NCBI GenBank assembly: GCA_020724425.1
Contig: DYGY01000002.1
Span: 102,662-166,661, forward strand
Length of the DNA stretch: 64,000 bases
Direction: 5' to 3'
Origin: Thermaerobacter marianensis
GTDB taxonomy: Bacteria > Bacillota > Sulfobacillia > DVGY01
Part shown: positions 9,490 to 19,341 of the stretch, piece after piece
Numbering within the stretch: position 1 is the stretch's first letter
Layout of the letters: the number at the start of each line of letters is the position of its first letter
The notes under the pieces: model-generated
Told to the model about the DNA's origin: nothing
Databases searched by the model: none
Seen by the model: only the letters and a program-made list of their open reading frames with translations
Program-made: the position numbers and the translations under genes

Positions 9490-10545
9490 TCAGTTCCCCT
9501 CAGACCAACTACCCCACGAGAAGCCTTCACCAACTAAATCACCAAAAACACCGATAGCCTCACCTGACCACTTACCAGCAGTCATATCTCCACCCCACTC
9601 CAAATGCTCAGCAGAAATAGAGCCATCAACCTTAGCATTACCCTCCCACTTCAACGTGTTATATGCTATCAAACTGGCTCCAACCTGATTCGCACCCTTA
9701 GCAGTCAAGTATATATCAGAAAGACTAATCAACAACAAATGTCCCTGATCATCCTTCATCTTAATATTATCAGTCACAGTAATTTTGCCAGAAACAACAA
9801 TGACTCCGGTACCCGTAAAAGTACCATGAATACTCAAATCACCCTCACGAATATACAACCTACCATTGAGATTCATCGGCCGATTATCACTTGGAGTCAA
9901 AACCCCGGATTCCAATACCACATGTGACTGGCTCTGATAATGCTCCAAACTAGGCCTGCTCCATGAGATCTGTGGAACCTTTCTAAGATAAGCAGTATTA
10001 CCCCACTTATCTGCCCCTGTATAATTGATACCAGTGTAATATATATCAATCACCGTGTTACCCGGAGTATCGATCTTGCTCTGACCACCTAATCGAATGT
10101 CCCCATTAACCCAAGAATCTCCCGCAAAAGTAATCTGCCTTTGAGTGGGTACAATCAAACCACCAACACCAATATTACCATGATAATCAAAACCAAATGC
10201 CATAGACCTAAAATCCATACTAACCCTTTCAGTAACTCCCCTGACAGTACCCTCAGAAACAAGAAGATACCTACCACTCCCCAAATCCTCAATACTCAAC
10301 CTATAGCTCCCATTACCAAGATCAAAAGACTCACTACCAGGCCTCCAGTTAGGATTCCTCTCAATCTCAGCCATAGCCACAGCCAAACCACCCTCAGCAA
10401 TAGCAAAAGCCTGAGCCGAACTCCTCTGCCTATCCACCCAGAAAAGATCATTCCCAGCGATAGCCACAAGACCAAAACCCAGAACAATAAACAAAGCTAT
10501 AGTCACAGTAACAGAAACAAACACCAATCCATTTTCATTCTTCAT
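9490..10545 (-). CDS. PilX-like pilus assembly/minor pilin-associated protein with a repetitive beta-rich C-terminal region
   Basis: N-terminal 'KNENGLVFVSVTVTIALFIVLGFGLVAIAG' and 'AFAIAEGGLAVAMAEI' (PilX-like); repetitive Gly/Asn beta-rich remainder. Confidence 0.65.
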   Translation of the reverse strand: MKNENGLVFVSVTVTIALFIVLGFGLVAIAGNDLFWVDRQRSSAQAFAIAEGGLAVAMAEIERNPNWRPGSESFDLGNGSYRLSIEDLGSGRYLLVSEGTVRGVTERVSMDFRSMAFGFDYHGNIGVGGLIVPTQRQITFAGDSWVNGDIRLGGQSKIDTPGNTVIDIYYTGINYTGADKWGNTAYLRKVPQISWSRPSLEHYQSQSHVVLESGVLTPSDNRPMNLNGRLYIREGDLSIHGTFTGTGVIVVSGKITVTDNIKMKDDQGHLLLISLSDIYLTAKGANQVGASLIAYNTLKWEGNAKVDGSISAEHLEWGGDMTAGKWSGEAIGVFGDLVGEGFSWGSWSEGN

Positions 10546-10555
10546 AAAATACCAC

Positions 10556-10981
10556 CTAATTTCTCAAGGTAGCCTTACCAAACAACTCATACACCTTTCC
10601 ATCTATACCAATCCTCTTCAAAGAAGACTCAACCATCCCACCAGAACAACTAAAACTAACCTCATCCATATCCCTAACAGCAACCAGAATACCCTCACTA
10701 CTCTCCCTCACAAGCTGCCTACCAGCCACATAATACTCAATATTATCTACAATAAGAGTATCACCAGAACACACAACCCCACTAGCACTCCTCACATCCC
10801 TATTAATCCAATCCAAACCCAACTGCATATCCCTATAGGCACTAGCCTGAGACTCCCCACTCCTCCATGACTGAAAAGCAGCCAACTGAAAATCAGTAAC
10901 CAGCACAAGTACAAGCCCGAGAATAGCTAGAACAATCAAAACCTCAACCATACTAAAGCCCTTCTCATTCACCCTCATCAT
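10556..10981 (-). CDS. Prepilin with N-terminal cleavage/methylation motif (PilW-like)
   Basis: 'NEKGFSMVEVLIVLAILGLVLVLVTDF' class III signal. Confidence 0.82.
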   Translation of the reverse strand: MMRVNEKGFSMVEVLIVLAILGLVLVLVTDFQLAAFQSWRSGESQASAYRDMQLGLDWINRDVRSASGVVCSGDTLIVDNIEYYVAGRQLVRESSEGILVAVRDMDEVSFSCSGGMVESSLKRIGIDGKVYELFGKATLRN

Positions 10982-10983
10982 AC

Positions 10984-11340
10984 CTACTCCCGCACCTTAA
11001 TAATCGAAGTCAAAGAAAAGATCTCTTCCTCTTCCTTCACATAAACAGTTACTGACTTCAATCCCTTCTCACTATCCTCAGCCCAAACATCCACCCTTAA
11101 CCAAAGCCCAGGATACTCACTAACCCCCACCCAATCCTCACTAACAATCTCCCCATAACCACTAACCCTTAACTCCTCCAACTTCCCCTGAGCCGCATTA
11201 ATAGCCTGAAGAGTATCAGTACTAGAATCAATACTAATTAAACTCTGCCCAAACAAATTAATTGAAGGCACAAGCACCAAAACCAGAATAGTCAAACTCA
11301 CCAGAACCTCTACATAAGAAAAACCCTTCTCATTCCTCAC
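10984..11340 (-). CDS. Prepilin with N-terminal cleavage/methylation motif (PilV-like)
   Basis: 'NEKGFSYVEVLVSLTILVLVLVPSINLF'. Confidence 0.82.
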   Translation of the reverse strand: MRNEKGFSYVEVLVSLTILVLVLVPSINLFGQSLISIDSSTDTLQAINAAQGKLEELRVSGYGEIVSEDWVGVSEYPGLWLRVDVWAEDSEKGLKSVTVYVKEEEEIFSLTSIIKVRE

Positions 11341-11346
11341 GGGAAC

Positions 11347-12093
11347 TCACCAGCCCCAATTAGACAAATACCACCTGATAATCTCATTACCCCACAAAAC
11401 AGCCACAATACCACCAACAGCCATAAAAGGCCCAAAAGCCATATAATCCTTCCTACCTCTAAGTTTCAACAATATTAGAGCTATTCCTGCAAAAGCCCCC
11501 AGGAACACAGCACCAAGAAATGCCACAATACTCAACTCAATCCCCAAAAAAAGACCAATAACAAAAGCTAACTTAATATCTCCCCCACCCATACCACCTC
11601 TGCTCACAACAGCAGTCAGCAAAAGAACTCCCCCATAAAACATAGCCCCAAAAACCGCCGCAGAAATAGTTATAGGCTGAAAAACAACAAGCCAAACAGC
11701 CCCCAACACAAAACCCACCAGATTCACCCTATTAGGGATAATCTGAAACTCAAGATCAATCAAAGCAGCCACCAACAAAACACTAACAAGAATATAATAG
11801 TACCCCACCAACTCCAAACTATAACCCCTCAAGTATACCAAAACAAAAAGAACCCCCGTAGACAACTCCACCAAGGGATACCTCACACTAACCTTCTCAC
11901 CACAACCCCTACATTTACCACCTAGAACCACCCAACTAACCACAGGAACCATCTCCAAACCCCCAAGATACCTCCCACAACCAGTACAATGTGACCTAGG
12001 CCTTACCACAGACTCCCCCCTGGGCACCCTATAGATGACCACATTAAGAAAACTACCAATAACTAACCCAAGGATAAATTGTAAAGCTAACAT
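11347..12093 (-). CDS. pilD: Prepilin peptidase
   Basis: 'GSFLNVVIYRVPRGESVVRPRSHCTGCGRYL', 'GGKCRGCGEKVSVRYPLVE', 'GGGDIKLAFVIG'. Confidence 0.95.
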   Translation of the reverse strand: MLALQFILGLVIGSFLNVVIYRVPRGESVVRPRSHCTGCGRYLGGLEMVPVVSWVVLGGKCRGCGEKVSVRYPLVELSTGVLFVLVYLRGYSLELVGYYYILVSVLLVAALIDLEFQIIPNRVNLVGFVLGAVWLVVFQPITISAAVFGAMFYGGVLLLTAVVSRGGMGGGDIKLAFVIGLFLGIELSIVAFLGAVFLGAFAGIALILLKLRGRKDYMAFGPFMAVGGIVAVLWGNEIIRWYLSNWGW

Positions 12094-12148
12094 CTATTCA
12101 CCTCCGCAGATATGGTGTAAAGGATGAATATGGATTATGAATATGGAA

Positions 12149-12174
12149 AAGGGTGGTGGAAAACCACCACCCTA
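12149..12174 (-). terminator. Hairpin between pilA and pilD (partial terminator/attenuator)
   Basis: Perfect GGGTGGTGG/CCACCACCC arms followed by TTTT on the minus strand. Confidence 0.65.
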
Positions 12175-12193
12175 GAAAAAACTAATTGTTTCT

Positions 12194-12541
12194 TTACTCT
12201 TGAATTTTTCCGTTTCGGTCAATTGTAAAAGTCATATCTACACCATTACTTTGTGGCCAGTTGCGGACATAATTTGGCATAAGCTTATCCTTATCTACAG
12301 TCGTAGGATCATCTACTACAGTTGGAAAGCCACCTGTATCAAAGTGATATCTATCCACTGCATTCTGAACCACAGCTCTACTACCATCATCAACTTTACC
12401 CTGTGAATCAGCTCTTACATCAGTAAAACTACCCATAGCCATTGTAGCCAATATGGCAATGATAGCTACAACAATTAGTAACTCAATAAGTGTAAAACCT
12501 TTCTCCGCCCTTAGCATTTTCTTAATTTTTAGCATACCCAA
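12194..12541 (-). CDS. pilA: Type IV major pilin PilA-like
   Basis: 'AEKGFTLIELLIVVAIIAILATMAMGSF'. Confidence 0.92.
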   Translation of the reverse strand: MGMLKIKKMLRAEKGFTLIELLIVVAIIAILATMAMGSFTDVRADSQGKVDDGSRAVVQNAVDRYHFDTGGFPTVVDDPTTVDKDKLMPNYVRNWPQSNGVDMTFTIDRNGKIQE

Positions 12542-12633
12542 AGTCCCCCTTTTGTTTTTCTTTGTTGCCAGACCTTTTTCTTCCTATTTAGTTTATCTAA
12601 CTTTTGGCTGTATTGTCAACCTTTTTCTTGTAT

Positions 12634-13845
12634 TTAGAAGGCCATATACGATTCAAACATTGGTATATATATTGCTAGGAGTATGATAGCTACTATAAAG
12701 CCTAGGACAGCTAACATAATGGGTTCTATCATCACTGTTAGTTTGTCTGTTGTGTTCTTTATATCTTGGGTATAGAAGTCGGCTCCTTTATTAAGCATTA
12801 TACCTAATGAACCTGATTCTTCACCAATGGCTATCATCTCTACTAGCATGGGTGACACTACTCCGGATTTCCGGAGGGGTGCAGAGAGGCTGCGGCCTCT
12901 TTGTACCTCTTGTTCCGCTTCAGCTATTGCTTCTTCAAATATGGGATGGTCAACTATATCCTTGACTACCCCTAGTGCTTGAAGGAGTGGTATACCACTC
13001 TCTACTAGGGTAGAGAGTGTTCTGGCAAAGCGTTCCTGGGACCGAATAGAAAGCAGGAGACCTACGATGGGTAGTCTCATGGCAATCAGGGTTAGACTTC
13101 TACGGCCTGATGGTGTTTGTTTGTATCTTTGAAAAGCAAAATAGAGTAGGCCTAGGAGTACAAGAAGAAGATACCAGTATGTTAAGACTATATGACTGGT
13201 GGTCATTAGTATCCTTGTTAGGAGAGGTAAATCTATACCCATATCATCGAATAGGGTGGCATAGGTAGGTAGAATAAAGACTACCATAAAGAGAACAACA
13301 GCAATAGAGATGGTTAAGATTACTTTAGGGTAGACTAGAGCTGTTTTGACCTTGTTCTCTACTTCTTCTTCTCTTTCAAAATGATCTGCTAGTCTTTCTA
13401 GAGACTCATCAAGAAAACCGCCAACTTCTCCGGCTGCAGTCATACTGACCATGATTGTGGGCAGTCTGTTACCCTGTTTGCGAAAGGCACCTGCGAGGGT
13501 ATCACCATTATTTAGAGACTTAATTACATCCTCTAGGACTTCTTGTAAGGGTTTGCTTCTTGTTTGATCATAGATTATCTCTAAGGAGGACATGATGGGA
13601 ACACCTGCTGCCAACATGGTGCTTAAAAGACGACAAAAAGAAGCTAGCTCTTTACGGGGAACCTTCTTTTTGCCGATAACCATTCCTTTAAGCATGTCAA
13701 AGACATCCTCAACCTGACGAAGCTCAAGCAGATAGAGATTCTCTTCCCTTATTCTCTCTCTAGCTGAGGATAGATCAGCTGCTTCTACTATCCCTTGGTG
13801 AAGATTGCCTTGTCTGTCTCTTGCTTTATAGCTAAACTCTGGCAT
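12634..13845 (-). CDS. pilC: Type IV pilus inner-membrane platform protein PilC (type II secretion F family)
   Basis: 'MPEFSYKARDRQGNLHQGIVEA', two GspF-like repeats with 'MLAAGVPIMSSLEII' and 'LVESGIPLLQALGVV'. Confidence 0.95.
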   Translation of the reverse strand: MPEFSYKARDRQGNLHQGIVEAADLSSARERIREENLYLLELRQVEDVFDMLKGMVIGKKKVPRKELASFCRLLSTMLAAGVPIMSSLEIIYDQTRSKPLQEVLEDVIKSLNNGDTLAGAFRKQGNRLPTIMVSMTAAGEVGGFLDESLERLADHFEREEEVENKVKTALVYPKVILTISIAVVLFMVVFILPTYATLFDDMGIDLPLLTRILMTTSHIVLTYWYLLLVLLGLLYFAFQRYKQTPSGRRSLTLIAMRLPIVGLLLSIRSQERFARTLSTLVESGIPLLQALGVVKDIVDHPIFEEAIAEAEQEVQRGRSLSAPLRKSGVVSPMLVEMIAIGEESGSLGIMLNKGADFYTQDIKNTTDKLTVMIEPIMLAVLGFIVAIILLAIYIPMFESYMAF

Positions 13846-13857
13846 TAGGTCATCTCC

Positions 13858-14898
13858 TTACACAATGAAACCAGAATCATCGGTGTTTTTACCCTCAGGA
13901 TCAGCTATTAGTCCCTTGTCATAGAGATCGCGTAGTGATGCTTCCATGGTTACCATCCCATACCTTGCTCCTGTCTGTAGGGAGGATTGCAACTGATGAG
14001 TTTTTCCTTCTCTAATCAAGTTACTCACTGCAGAGTTGGCTACAAGAATCTCAAAGGCAGCTACTCTGCCTTTACCGTTTCTTCTAGGCAGAAGCTTTTG
14101 AGCAATGACACCCTTTAAGCTAGCAGCGAGTTGAACCCTAATCTGTTGTTGTTGATGGGGTGGAAACACATCAACAATACGATCTACAGTCTGAACCGCA
14201 CTACTAGTATGTAAAGTAGCGAGGACTAGATGGCCTGTCTCTGCTGCTGTCAAAGCAACAGAGATTGTTTCTAAATCTCTCATTTCGCCAACAAGGATAA
14301 CATCTGGGTCCTGTCTTAAAGCAGCCCTTAAGGCATTGGCAAAACTAGTTGTGTTCTCCCCTATCTCCCTCTGGTTAATAACCGATCTCTTATGATTATG
14401 AATATACTCTATGGGATCTTCAATGGTCAAAATATGTTTTTTGTATTTCTCATTCAAATAGTCTATCATGGCAGCTAGAGTAGTTGATTTACCAGAACCG
14501 GTAGGTCCGGTAACCAAGACAAGCCCTCTTTCATGTTCGGCTAAACTCTTTAGAACAGAAGGCAAGTTTAGCTCATCAATAGTTGGAACATCAGCAGAGA
14601 TAAGGCGTAAAGCTAGAGCTATTCCTAGTCTGTCCTGATAGCAGTTAACACGAAAACGAGTCAGTTCTGGGATACTGTAGGCAAAATCTAGCTCACCAAG
14701 TTGTCTAAATTGCTGCTGTTGTTCTGGAGTGGCAATGGTCTTAAATATCTCTTCAGTATCCTCTGGTGAGAGTATCTCTTCTTGCATGGGTAATAGCTCA
14801 CCATTAACCCTTAAGACTGGTGAAAGACCAACCGCTAGATGAATATCAGAAGCCTTCTTTGTCCATGCCTCTTTAGCAATTGCCAAGAAATCTACCAC
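13858..14898 (-). CDS. pilT: Twitching motility ATPase PilT
   Basis: 'VTGPTGSGKSTTLAAMIDYLN', 'EDPIEYIHNHKRSVINQREIG', 'LRQDPDVILVGEMRD'. Confidence 0.96.
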   Translation of the reverse strand: MVDFLAIAKEAWTKKASDIHLAVGLSPVLRVNGELLPMQEEILSPEDTEEIFKTIATPEQQQQFRQLGELDFAYSIPELTRFRVNCYQDRLGIALALRLISADVPTIDELNLPSVLKSLAEHERGLVLVTGPTGSGKSTTLAAMIDYLNEKYKKHILTIEDPIEYIHNHKRSVINQREIGENTTSFANALRAALRQDPDVILVGEMRDLETISVALTAAETGHLVLATLHTSSAVQTVDRIVDVFPPHQQQQIRVQLAASLKGVIAQKLLPRRNGKGRVAAFEILVANSAVSNLIREGKTHQLQSSLQTGARYGMVTMEASLRDLYDKGLIADPEGKNTDDSGFIV

Positions 14899-14910
14899 TA
14901 GGAATCCCCC

Positions 14911-16596
14911 CTAAGAGTCCTCTCCGTATGCAACCCTGAGTACTTCTTCCAAAGATGTTTGGCCTTGTAGGGCTTTATCAACGCCATCAGCAGCTAGAGT
15001 ACGCATCCCCTCTTTAACGGCCTGTTCAAAGATTATGTTTGTTGGCGCGTTATTTACCACAAGCTTACGTATCTCCTGACTGACCTCTAGAAGCTCAAAA
15101 AGAGCCAACCTCCCCTTATAGCCCGTATGGTTACAATTAGGGCAACCTGAAGGCTCATAAACAGTTACAGCTCCTTTGGGAATGGGCAAGAGAATTCTTT
15201 CAGGAGCATCTGCTGCTAGTTCTCTTGAAACCTTACAGCGACACAGTTTTCTAGCCAACCGCTGACTCAAAATACCAGTAACAGCAGAAGCAACTAGATA
15301 TGCTTCAATGTCCATATCAACAAGACGGGTTAAAGCACCAGCACTGTTATTTGTATGAATAGTGCTAAAAACTAGGTGGCCTGTCAAGGCTGAACGGATA
15401 GAGATCTCAGCAGTCTCAGAATCACGAATCTCACCAACCATGATAATGTTGGGGTCCTGACGGAGAATACTGCGTAACCCGGTAGCAAAGGTAAGGCCGG
15501 CTTTGGGGTTAATCTGAACCTGATTAACCCCGGTAATCTCATACTCAACAGGATCCTCTACAGTGACAATATTAACCTCATCATTGTTCAGATAATGGAG
15601 AGTAGCTGTTAGAGTGGTTGTCTTTCCACTTCCAGTTGGGCCAGTAACTAGAATCATACCATAGGGTCTTTTCAATAGACGATAGTATTTCTTTAAGACA
15701 TCACTAACAAGACCAATATGATCTAGGGAAGTAATGACACTATCTTTGTTTAATAACCTCATCACTATCTTCTCACCATAGACAGTTGGCAAAGTGGAAA
15801 CACGAATATCTATATCTTTGTTTCTTTCTTCAATCCTGATACGACCATCCTGAGGAATTCTTCTTTCGGAAATATCCATCTGCGCCATAATCTTAATACG
15901 AGAAACAACGGCTGCTAGAGCATCTTTGCTGACAGTAGTTATCTCTCGGAGAACCCCATCAACACGAAACCTAATCCGCACACGCTCCTCTAAAGGCTCA
16001 ACATGAATATCACTAGCCCCTTCAGCAACAGCCTCTTCAAACATACTGTTAACAAAACGAACAACAGGAGCATCATCAGTCCTAGTAGTTAGAGAGAAAC
16101 GAGCATCCCTTAAGGCAGACTGAGGTGATTCTACAGAAGTACTTAACTCATCAGGAGTTGGATCATGCTTTCGATAGGCCTTATCTAAAGCCCTATCCAA
16201 AACAGACATACTGACAATAACGGCTTCAACCTTTTTTGAGGTAGCAAAAGCAACCTCATCCAAAGCAAAGACATTTAAGGGATCATCAGTAGCTACCTGT
16301 AGCCTACCAGCACTTTCAGACACAGGCAATACCCTATGCCTTCTAGCAAGATCTTCACTAACCGTATGGGCAACCGCAGCATCAACTCTTAACTTGCCTG
16401 CCGGAACATAGGCCATATCAAACTGTAGAGCTAACACCCTAGCCAAGTCTTCCTCAGTTACAAAACCAGAACGAACCAAGACCTCTCCCAAACGGGTCCC
16501 GGGATGTTTCTTGAGTTCAGTTAGAGCAACACTTAACTGATCTTTAGTAATCAGGCCATGATCAATCAATATTTCGCCCAAGGGTTTACGGATCAT
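14911..16596 (-). CDS. pilB: Type IV pilus assembly ATPase PilB (GspE N-terminal domain)
   Basis: 'VTGPTGSGKTTTLTATLHYLN', tetracysteine 'CRCKVS...CPNCNHTGYKGR'. Confidence 0.96.
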   Translation of the reverse strand: MIRKPLGEILIDHGLITKDQLSVALTELKKHPGTRLGEVLVRSGFVTEEDLARVLALQFDMAYVPAGKLRVDAAVAHTVSEDLARRHRVLPVSESAGRLQVATDDPLNVFALDEVAFATSKKVEAVIVSMSVLDRALDKAYRKHDPTPDELSTSVESPQSALRDARFSLTTRTDDAPVVRFVNSMFEEAVAEGASDIHVEPLEERVRIRFRVDGVLREITTVSKDALAAVVSRIKIMAQMDISERRIPQDGRIRIEERNKDIDIRVSTLPTVYGEKIVMRLLNKDSVITSLDHIGLVSDVLKKYYRLLKRPYGMILVTGPTGSGKTTTLTATLHYLNNDEVNIVTVEDPVEYEITGVNQVQINPKAGLTFATGLRSILRQDPNIIMVGEIRDSETAEISIRSALTGHLVFSTIHTNNSAGALTRLVDMDIEAYLVASAVTGILSQRLARKLCRCKVSRELAADAPERILLPIPKGAVTVYEPSGCPNCNHTGYKGRLALFELLEVSQEIRKLVVNNAPTNIIFEQAVKEGMRTLAADGVDKALQGQTSLEEVLRVAYGEDS

Positions 16597-17336
16597 ATAT
16601 CTCTCCCCAATACCTCATGAAATGTACTAACAGGTCCCAAAAAACCAAACCAGATCTCCCAGGCTAAAGCAGCCTGGTAAGCTAACATCCCTTTACCATC
16701 AACTGTCTTTCGATTAAGACTTTTAGCTCTAGATAAAAAACCGGTATCTGTATATCTTAAATCGATAACTATGGCAGATTCTTTTGTTTTAGCCAGATCT
16801 ACCGGCGGGTCAACCGGGGTTGCATTAATTAGTATATCTGCTGAAGATATAAGCTCTGTATCAGTATATGGATAAACCTTCAAACCAAAAGGAAGTTCTT
16901 TGTTCTCTCTATTTACGACAGAAACAGAAGATATACCTGCCTCAATCAATCCCCAGATTATTGCTTGGGAAGCCCCCCCGGCACCAAAGATAACTGCCTT
17001 TTTATTTGAAACATTAAAATCTAGAGATTTAATGAACCCTTGAGCATCAGTATTAAAGGCTAAAGCTCTACCGTCACTAAAAAGGATAGTGTTAGCAGCA
17101 CCAATAGCCTTGACCTCAGGGCTAACCTCATCAACAAGATCAAGAACAGTCTGCTTATGGGGTATGGTTATGTTTAAACCGACAAAATCCTCTATGAGCA
17201 GGGGCCAGGCCTGATAGATATCTCTAGTGGGTATAAGTTCATAGGAATGATTTAGCCCTAGTTCTGTAAAGCCGGCACTATGTAATTGTGGTGAAAGGCT
17301 ATGGGCAATAGGATAGCCCACAAGACCAAAACGCAT
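16593..17336 (-). CDS. aroE: Shikimate dehydrogenase
   Basis: 'FGLVGYPIAHSLSPQLHS', 'GLNITIPHKQTV', 'IGAANTI'; Met7 of ORF 16593..17354 is the likely start. Confidence 0.93.
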   Translation of the reverse strand: MRFGLVGYPIAHSLSPQLHSAGFTELGLNHSYELIPTRDIYQAWPLLIEDFVGLNITIPHKQTVLDLVDEVSPEVKAIGAANTILFSDGRALAFNTDAQGFIKSLDFNVSNKKAVIFGAGGASQAIIWGLIEAGISSVSVVNRENKELPFGLKVYPYTDTELISSADILINATPVDPPVDLAKTKESAIVIDLRYTDTGFLSRAKSLNRKTVDGKGMLAYQAALAWEIWFGFLGPVSTFHEVLGRDI

Positions 17337-17358
17337 AAGATCCCCCCCAAACAAGGAA

Positions 17359-17378
17359 AGCGCCTCTCTTGAGGCGCT
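17359..17378 (-). terminator. Terminator after ornithine aminotransferase
   Basis: AGCGCCTC/GAGGCGCT hairpin then TTTCC on the minus strand. Confidence 0.65.
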
Positions 17379-17384
17379 CCTATC

Positions 17385-18575
17385 CTAAGCAAATACCTTC
17401 TTTACTCTCTCAATCGCCCAGTCTAATTCCTCTTTAGAGATAATAAGTGGTGGAGCAAAACGAATGACAGTGTCATGGGTTTCCTTGGCTAGAACACCTT
17501 CTTCTTTTAACCTTTCACAGTATGGCCTTGCTTTGGTAGTAAGTTCAATCCCCACAAAGAGTCCCTTGCCACGAACGTCCTTGATTTCAGGATGTTCAAT
17601 CTCCTTAAGTCTTCCTAAGAGATACTCACCTAGTTCTAGAGATTTCTCTACCAGATTCTCTTCAATAATTACCTCTAGAGCTGCTACTCCCACTGCTGCA
17701 GCTAAAGGATTACCACCAAAAGTAGAGCCATGGGAACCTGGTTCAAAAACACCGAGGATATCATCATCTGCAGCTATAGCGGAGACAGGATAGACCCCGC
17801 CGCCTAAAGCCTTACCCATAACATAAATATCAGGAACAACACCTTCCCAGTCACAAGCAAACATCCTGCCTGTACGTCCAAAACCAGTCTGAATCTCATC
17901 AGCAATAAAGAGGACGTTATTTTCCTGACAAACCTTCTGAGCATCCTTTAAGAAGCCTTCAGGAGGAATAATGATACCTGCCTCTCCCTGAATGGGTTCA
18001 ACCATGAAAGCAGCGGTATTCTCAGTGATTGCTCCTTTTAAGGCTTCAATATCTCCATAGGGAATAATCTTAAAACCAGGAGTTAAAGGACCAAAATCCT
18101 TTTTGTAGTCCTCATCTGAAGAAAAAGAGATAACAGTAGTTGTTCTACCATGGAAATTACCTGAACAGACAATAATTTCTGCCTTATCCTTCTGTGCTCC
18201 CTTTACCCTGTAGGCCCAACGTCTAGCTGCCTTAATGGCAGTTTCTACAGCTTCAGCCCCAGTATTCATGGGCAGGATCTTCTCTTTACCTGTCACTTCA
18301 CTAATTTTCTCATACAAAACACCGAGTTGATCATTGTGAAAGGCCCTTGATGTTAAGGTAACCTTATCAGCTTGATCCTTTAATGCCTGAATAATCTTGG
18401 GATGTCTGTGTCCCTGATTCAAAGCAGAATATGCACTAAGCATATCCATATACCGATTACCCTCCGGATCCTCAACCCATACACCTTCAGCTTTGGAGAT
18501 AACTATCGGTAATGGCAGATAGTTTTTTGCTCCATACTTCTCTGTCTGAGTAATTACTGCTGTACTCTTAACCAT
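17385..18575 (-). CDS. rocD: Ornithine--oxo-acid aminotransferase
   Basis: '[50 protein letters not shown]' is RocD-like; '[13 protein letters not shown]'. Confidence 0.92.
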   Translation of the reverse strand: MVKSTAVITQTEKYGAKNYLPLPIVISKAEGVWVEDPEGNRYMDMLSAYSALNQGHRHPKIIQALKDQADKVTLTSRAFHNDQLGVLYEKISEVTGKEKILPMNTGAEAVETAIKAARRWAYRVKGAQKDKAEIIVCSGNFHGRTTTVISFSSDEDYKKDFGPLTPGFKIIPYGDIEALKGAITENTAAFMVEPIQGEAGIIIPPEGFLKDAQKVCQENNVLFIADEIQTGFGRTGRMFACDWEGVVPDIYVMGKALGGGVYPVSAIAADDDILGVFEPGSHGSTFGGNPLAAAVGVAALEVIIEENLVEKSLELGEYLLGRLKEIEHPEIKDVRGKGLFVGIELTTKARPYCERLKEEGVLAKETHDTVIRFAPPLIISKEELDWAIERVKKVFA

Positions 18576-18587
18576 GAACAATCCTCC

Positions 18588-19112
18588 CTATTCCCAGTCT
18601 TTAAGTAGCCCATTTTTTGTCAACGCCTTTAAGACACTCTTTTCTACCATTCTCACCATTCTTGTGCCAATGAACTCCTTGCTGCTAATAGGTACAACCA
18701 GAATGGTTAGTAAACCCAACCTATTTCCTCCTAGAACATCAGTAAAGATCTGATCTCCTATAACAACCGTATTCTTGGTATCTGTACCCATCAACTCCAT
18801 TGCCTGATAAAAGCCAGATCTTCTTGGTTTTGCTGCTCTGGGCACCGCAGGAATATCATATTCCTTAGCAAAAAGATCAACTCTTGCTCCCGTATTATTT
18901 GAGTTAATACAAAGACTAATACCTGCATCCTTTAGTTCCTTAATCCAATCAGCCAGCCTATCATTAGGCACACCAAGCCGCCAGGCTACAAGAGTATTGT
19001 CAAGATCAACAATAACTCCTTTGATTCCCCTTTTCTGCAACGATTCCTTAGTAATAGCATAGATTGATTCCGCATATGCATCCGGAGTCAATGCCTGCAA
19101 AAACTTCTTCAT
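18588..19112 (-). CDS. YqeG family HAD phosphatase
   Basis: 'GIKGVIVDLDNTLVAW', 'AAKPRRSGFYQAMELMG', 'VVIGDQIFTDVLGGNRLG'. Confidence 0.92.
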   Translation of the reverse strand: MKKFLQALTPDAYAESIYAITKESLQKRGIKGVIVDLDNTLVAWRLGVPNDRLADWIKELKDAGISLCINSNNTGARVDLFAKEYDIPAVPRAAKPRRSGFYQAMELMGTDTKNTVVIGDQIFTDVLGGNRLGLLTILVVPISSKEFIGTRMVRMVEKSVLKALTKNGLLKDWE

Positions 19113-19130
19113 CCACTTCCCTCCGACTCT

Positions 19131-19320
19131 AAAAAAGTCTGGGGTAAACCCCAGACTACATCTACAGTTATATTGTTTGACGTAATAACCAGATTATCCT
19201 TCCAACCCAAAAGAGAATCAGCAAACTTTAATTGGGTCGGGATTTTGCCTCCGGCTTCCTTCAGATTCCACCTCACGATGGCTAGCCGACTTTTACCGCC
19301 TATGCCGGGCACACAAAAAA
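19131..19320 (-). ncRNA. Candidate structured non-coding RNA between sigK and yqeG with its own 3' terminator
   Basis: About 190 nt; conserved-looking segment GUGUGCCCGGCAUAGGCGGUAAAAGUCGGCUAGCC...GUGAGGUGGAAUCUGAAGGAAGCCGGAGGCAAAAUCCCGACCC...GGGUUGGAAGGAU. UGCC-CGGC can pair with GCCG-GGCA, and AUCC-GACCC with GGGUU-GGAU; ends in AGTCTGGGGTAAACCCCAGACT plus T6. Confidence 0.5.
19136..19157 (-). terminator. Rho-independent terminator of the intergenic RNA candidate
   Basis: AGTCTGGGG/CCCCAGACT followed by TTTTTT. Confidence 0.8.
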
Positions 19321-19341
19321 GAGTGCTCCGAAAAAGCACTC
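19321..19341 (-). terminator. Terminator after sigK
   Basis: GAGTGCT/AGCACTC with T-rich downstream TTTTTT on the minus strand. Confidence 0.75.

Noticed and set aside
7540-10572. Plus-strand ORFs antisense to pil genes (7540..7725, 8534..8767, 9604..9927, 10141..10572)
   Set aside because: Low-complexity Ser/Thr/Pro/Asn-rich translations typical of antisense frames; the opposite strand has coherent pilus genes.
19109-19339. 76-aa minus-strand ORF between sigK and yqeG
   Set aside because: It overlaps both terminators and the structured RNA candidate, has no recognisable family and no convincing ribosome-binding site; an RNA element explains the region better.
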